Assembly: GCF_028554725.1 (NCBI RefSeq)
Contig: NC_071668.1
Span: 42,050,501 to 42,114,500 of the forward strand
Length of the DNA: 64,000 nt
Origin: Zeugodacus cucurbitae
Taxonomy: Eukaryota; Arthropoda; Insecta; Diptera; Tephritidae
Direction: 5' to 3'
Both the position numbers and the translations under genes were made by a program. The notes beneath the pieces were generated by a model, which made no database searches, was not told the origin of the DNA, and saw nothing but the letters and a program-made list of their open reading frames with translations. Positions 61,558 through 64,000 of the stretch are shown one piece after another; position 1 is the first letter of the stretch; each line of letters opens with the position of its first letter.

Positions 61558-62955
61558 TTAAACGAGTTTAGAAATATATTTTTTTCTACTGTCCTCTATC
61601 TCCTTCTTTACCATAGGAATATCAAGATCTTTATGGATATTTTCGTTACGCATGTACCATGGTGAACCCGTGATTGTTCTAAGCATTTTAGATTGGAATC
61701 TCTGAATTATATCAATGTTGGTTGCACAGGTCGTACCCCACAGTTGAATACCATACATCCAAATCGGCTTTATGATTGCATTGTATAACAGGACTTTGTT
61801 GTTTAGGCTAAGTTTAGAATTTTTGTTTAAAAGCCAATTTAAATTGGCTGCTTTTAACATCATGCATGTTATTTTACTCGCTATATGTTTCCGCCACGTG
61901 AGCCTTCGATCCAGGTGAATCCCTGGATAAGTTACTTCATTCGTTTGGGGTACTAGCACATTGTTTATTTTTACTGTCCGGCATGTTTCCGATCTTAGCG
62001 AGAATGTACCATGCTTGCATTTTTGCTCGTTAATATTTATACGCCAGTTGGCTAGCCATTCTTCGACACAAGTTAAGTGCTCCTCTAATACTCTTGATGC
62101 TCTTATGGGGCATTTGTTACGGCTTATTAGGGCTGTGTCATCCGCAAAAGTTGATGTCAATACGTTATTAGCTATTGGAATGTCTGCTGTATATATTATG
62201 TACAGAGTAGGGCCTACTACACTGCCTTGAGGTACAACAGCCCTTATTGCTCGTTCTTCTGATATGAAATCTGCTACTTTAACTGTAAATTTCCTATTTC
62301 TTAAATATGACTCCAATGTTTTATGCAAATCGTAAAGTAAAACGTTTTGGATTTTCCATAACAGGCCTTCATGCCAGACCTTATCGAACGCCTGAGCTAC
62401 ATCGAGAAAAATAGCTGAACAGTACTCTCTGTGCTCGAATGCCTTCCTGATTTCGTTTGTAATTCTATTCACTTGCTCTACTGTGCCATGTTTAGCACGA
62501 AACCCGAATTGGTGGGTTGGTATTATATTATTTTCGTGGAGGAAAGGAGACATTTTTGATAGTAAAACTTTTTCGAATATTTTGGAGAGACATGGTAAGA
62601 GACTTATTGGTCTGTAGGAAGACGGTTGTGTTAAGTCTTTTCCAGGTTTATCTATCATGATGATCTGCGACTTATTCCACGAAATTGGGTAGTACCCGAA
62701 ACCAAGAATTGCATTAAAGAGCAAAGAGAGCACTGATATAGCAATATTTGGCAATTCAATTAACATTTTTGGAGTAATATTATCGTGTCCTGAAGACTTT
62801 TTCGGATTTAGCTCTTTTAGGATCTTGGTAATATCATAAGTAGACGTCCTAATAGACACGCTTGACTCGTTTGCAATATTGGGCAAAGTTGGCAACTTAA
62901 AGTTGTTTTTGGGCCATTGGGTTGAAATACCTTTTCTAGGTGATTTGCAAAACAA
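61558..62955 (-). pseudogene. Jockey ORF2 reverse transcriptase
   Basis: A 465-codon open frame: LNPKKSSGHDNITPKML, SYRPISLLPCLSKIFEKVL, HQFGFRAKHGTVEQV, SAIFLDVAQAFDKVWHEGLL (motif A Asp), RAVVPQGSVVGPTLYIIYTA (motif B) and TSTFADDTALISR (motif C FADD), then the thumb and TYPGIHLDRRLTW. All catalytic motifs are present in one frame, so this is the best-preserved Jockey RT here. It is out of frame with the endonuclease ORF (overlap 62817-62955), so ORF2 as a whole is broken once. Confidence 0.9.
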
Positions 62956-63960
62956 TTTGCCTTTTCCTCATTACTACGCGCCCAATTACCATTCGACTGT
63001 CTTATAGGCATGTTGGAATCTACTGGTGGCTTAAAAGACTTTTGGGCTTTCCAAAGGGAGTTTTTCTTGCTAGAATTTGGACAAAGGTGCTTTATATAAT
63101 TTTCAGTATTGTATTCTTCATCGCGTTTAAGTGCTTTTTTTAGCTTACGTACAGCCGATTTCAGTTGACGCAGAGTTGAAGGGGAACGACTTAACTGCCA
63201 TTCACGTCTCGCTTGCCTTTTCTCATTTCCAAGCTTTTCTATTTCATTATTTGTCATGTTTCTAAAAACCTTAACTTTTCTTTTAGGTGTTGCCAAGACA
63301 GCTGCATTAGTTATTACATCATTGAATTCCATTACACTTTCATCAATATCTCTTCCTGTACTTATTTTTAAATCGATATTAATGTGGCTACTGATATATT
63401 TTCTATATTTCAACCAGTTAGTTTTAAAAGATGTTAGAGATACTTTTGGCTCAACTATCATGGGCTGTTCGCATAACTTTATAAGTACAGGAGAATGATC
63501 AGAACATAAGTCAATACATGTATCTACTGTTATAAGCGATCTATCTATATTTTTGACTACAGCAAAATCTATTAAGTCTGGTATTTTGTTTTTATCACTG
63601 GGCCAGTATGTCGGCTTACCAGGAGATATTATATCAAGGTTATTGTGCTTATTTAGAATAGTGTAGTACAGCTGTCGTCCTTTCGGATTAATAAGACGTG
63701 AGCCCCAGTACATGTGTTTTGCATTGTAATCTCCACCTGCTAGAAATCTTGGACCTAGCTTTCCAAAAAAGTTTTTAAATTCACAGTCTGTAATTTTAAA
63801 ACGAGGTGGATAGCCGTTTTTTTTAAGAGCACATTTTGAAGTTGGGTATAAATCACCACATACCACACAAACACTGCGTAGAGTGCAATAAGATTTGGTA
63901 TGCCCATACTCTTGGCAGTTAGTGCATTGTACCGGATAATTTCTTTTATGAGTTTCTTCA
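62817..63960 (-). pseudogene. In-frame fusion: gag zinc knuckles joined to ORF2 endonuclease
   Basis: Upstream in this frame is CTNCQEYGHTKSYC (a CCHC knuckle) and CVVCGDLYPTSKC (a second knuckle whose His is Tyr). The sequence then passes in frame into YPPRFKITDCEFKNFF...FLAGGDYNAKHMYWGSR, the middle of a Jockey endonuclease, followed by GKPTYWPSDKNKIPDLIDFA and DLCSDHSPVLIKL (catalytic SDH). The ORF1 end, the ORF1-ORF2 gap and the endonuclease N-terminus, including WNAN and SETH, are deleted. The frame ends at 62817 by frameshift. Confidence 0.85.
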
Positions 63961-64000
63961 ACGGTAATTCTACGATGGAGTAAATATTTTAAGTTATATA

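Larger units (their letters stand above)
60039..64000 (-). mobile_element. Second hAT element (3' side), split by a Jockey-clade element
   Basis: CAGGGCCGTCTTAAACC followed by GGGGCCC at 60039-60098 looks like the terminal region of a hAT family whose ends read CAGGGCCGGCCTTA. The transposase 3' half follows on the minus strand. At about 61397 it is cut by the poly(T) end of a Jockey-clade element that runs past 64000, so the rest of the hAT element, and its TSD, lie outside the window. Confidence 0.75.
61398..64000 (-). mobile_element. Jockey-clade retrotransposon with gag-endonuclease deletion fusion
   Basis: A 13-base T run at 61398-61410 is the poly(A) tail of a minus-strand element. RT, the endonuclease end and a gag knuckle follow in order to the window edge. 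Gag and endonuclease sequences are joined by an internal deletion near 63810. It interrupts the hAT transposase. The upstream end is outside the window. Confidence 0.9.

Noticed and set aside
1..64000. CRISPR arrays, bacterial operons or riboswitches
   Set aside because: Sequence is clearly from an insect genome; the regularly spaced repeats seen (29829-30170, 42844-43750) are tandem arrays without unique spacers.

Overview
The window looks like repeat-dense heterochromatin or an intergenic region of a higher-dipteran insect; a tephritid-like fly is my best guess, by inference. The evidence is an AT-rich background, Jockey, R1, LOA-like and RTE non-LTR elements, an errantivirus-like Ty3/gypsy element with an env remnant, copia, hAT, piggyBac, Tc1 and Tigger pieces, and many copies of a DINE-1/INE-1-like non-autonomous Helentron. 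I found no convincing intact host gene. Nearly every coding stretch is transposon-derived and broken. The one clearly intact long ORF is an RTE retrotransposon (996 codons, minus strand, 34756-37746).

Layout. 1-8.3 kb: a decayed LOA-like element, a Jockey endonuclease fragment and DINE-1-like copies. 8.3-17.2 kb: one R1-clade element split by two RTE insertions. 17.2-23.5 kb: a DINE-1-like copy, an orphan SANT/MADF-like segment, a Jockey RT remnant holding a MITE, a Helentron endonuclease remnant and two more MITEs. 23.5-28.2 kb: an RTE tail, a copia gag, and a Jockey element whose ORF2 reads in frame into a Tigger transposase tail. 29.8-31.1 kb: an element with 38-bp terminal inverted repeats, tandem repeats and a small acidic ORF that I cannot assign to a family. 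31.4-32.7 kb: a Tc1 remnant. 32.7-52.1 kb: one errantivirus-like gypsy element (gag, protease, RT, RNase H, integrase tail, env, LTR) blown apart by insertions. 52.2-60 kb: a pogo-type MITE, a piggyBac 5' half, another RTE copy and a second gypsy fragment with a foldback. 60.0 kb to the end: a hAT element split by a Jockey-clade element that runs to the window edge.

The most informative feature is the nesting, which can be read because interrupted ORFs, target-site duplications and terminal inverted repeats agree. Inside the gypsy element lies a hAT transposon (34368-40526; 8-bp TSD, one mismatch), and inside that the intact RTE (34724-38015; perfect 13-bp TSD). A DINE-1-like element (42468-46125) interrupts the gypsy RT ORF. 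It holds a TTAA-flanked piggyBac-like element (42714-45114), which holds a hAT-type MITE (43072-43648; perfect 8-bp TSD): four levels. Another DINE-1-like copy (46948-51268) holds an RTE copy with a perfect 14-bp TSD. The order of insertion can therefore be reconstructed.

These genes do not form a pathway; they are independent selfish elements sharing a landing zone. Boundaries without a TSD or TIR are approximate. Family names rest on motifs read by eye, not on database searches.
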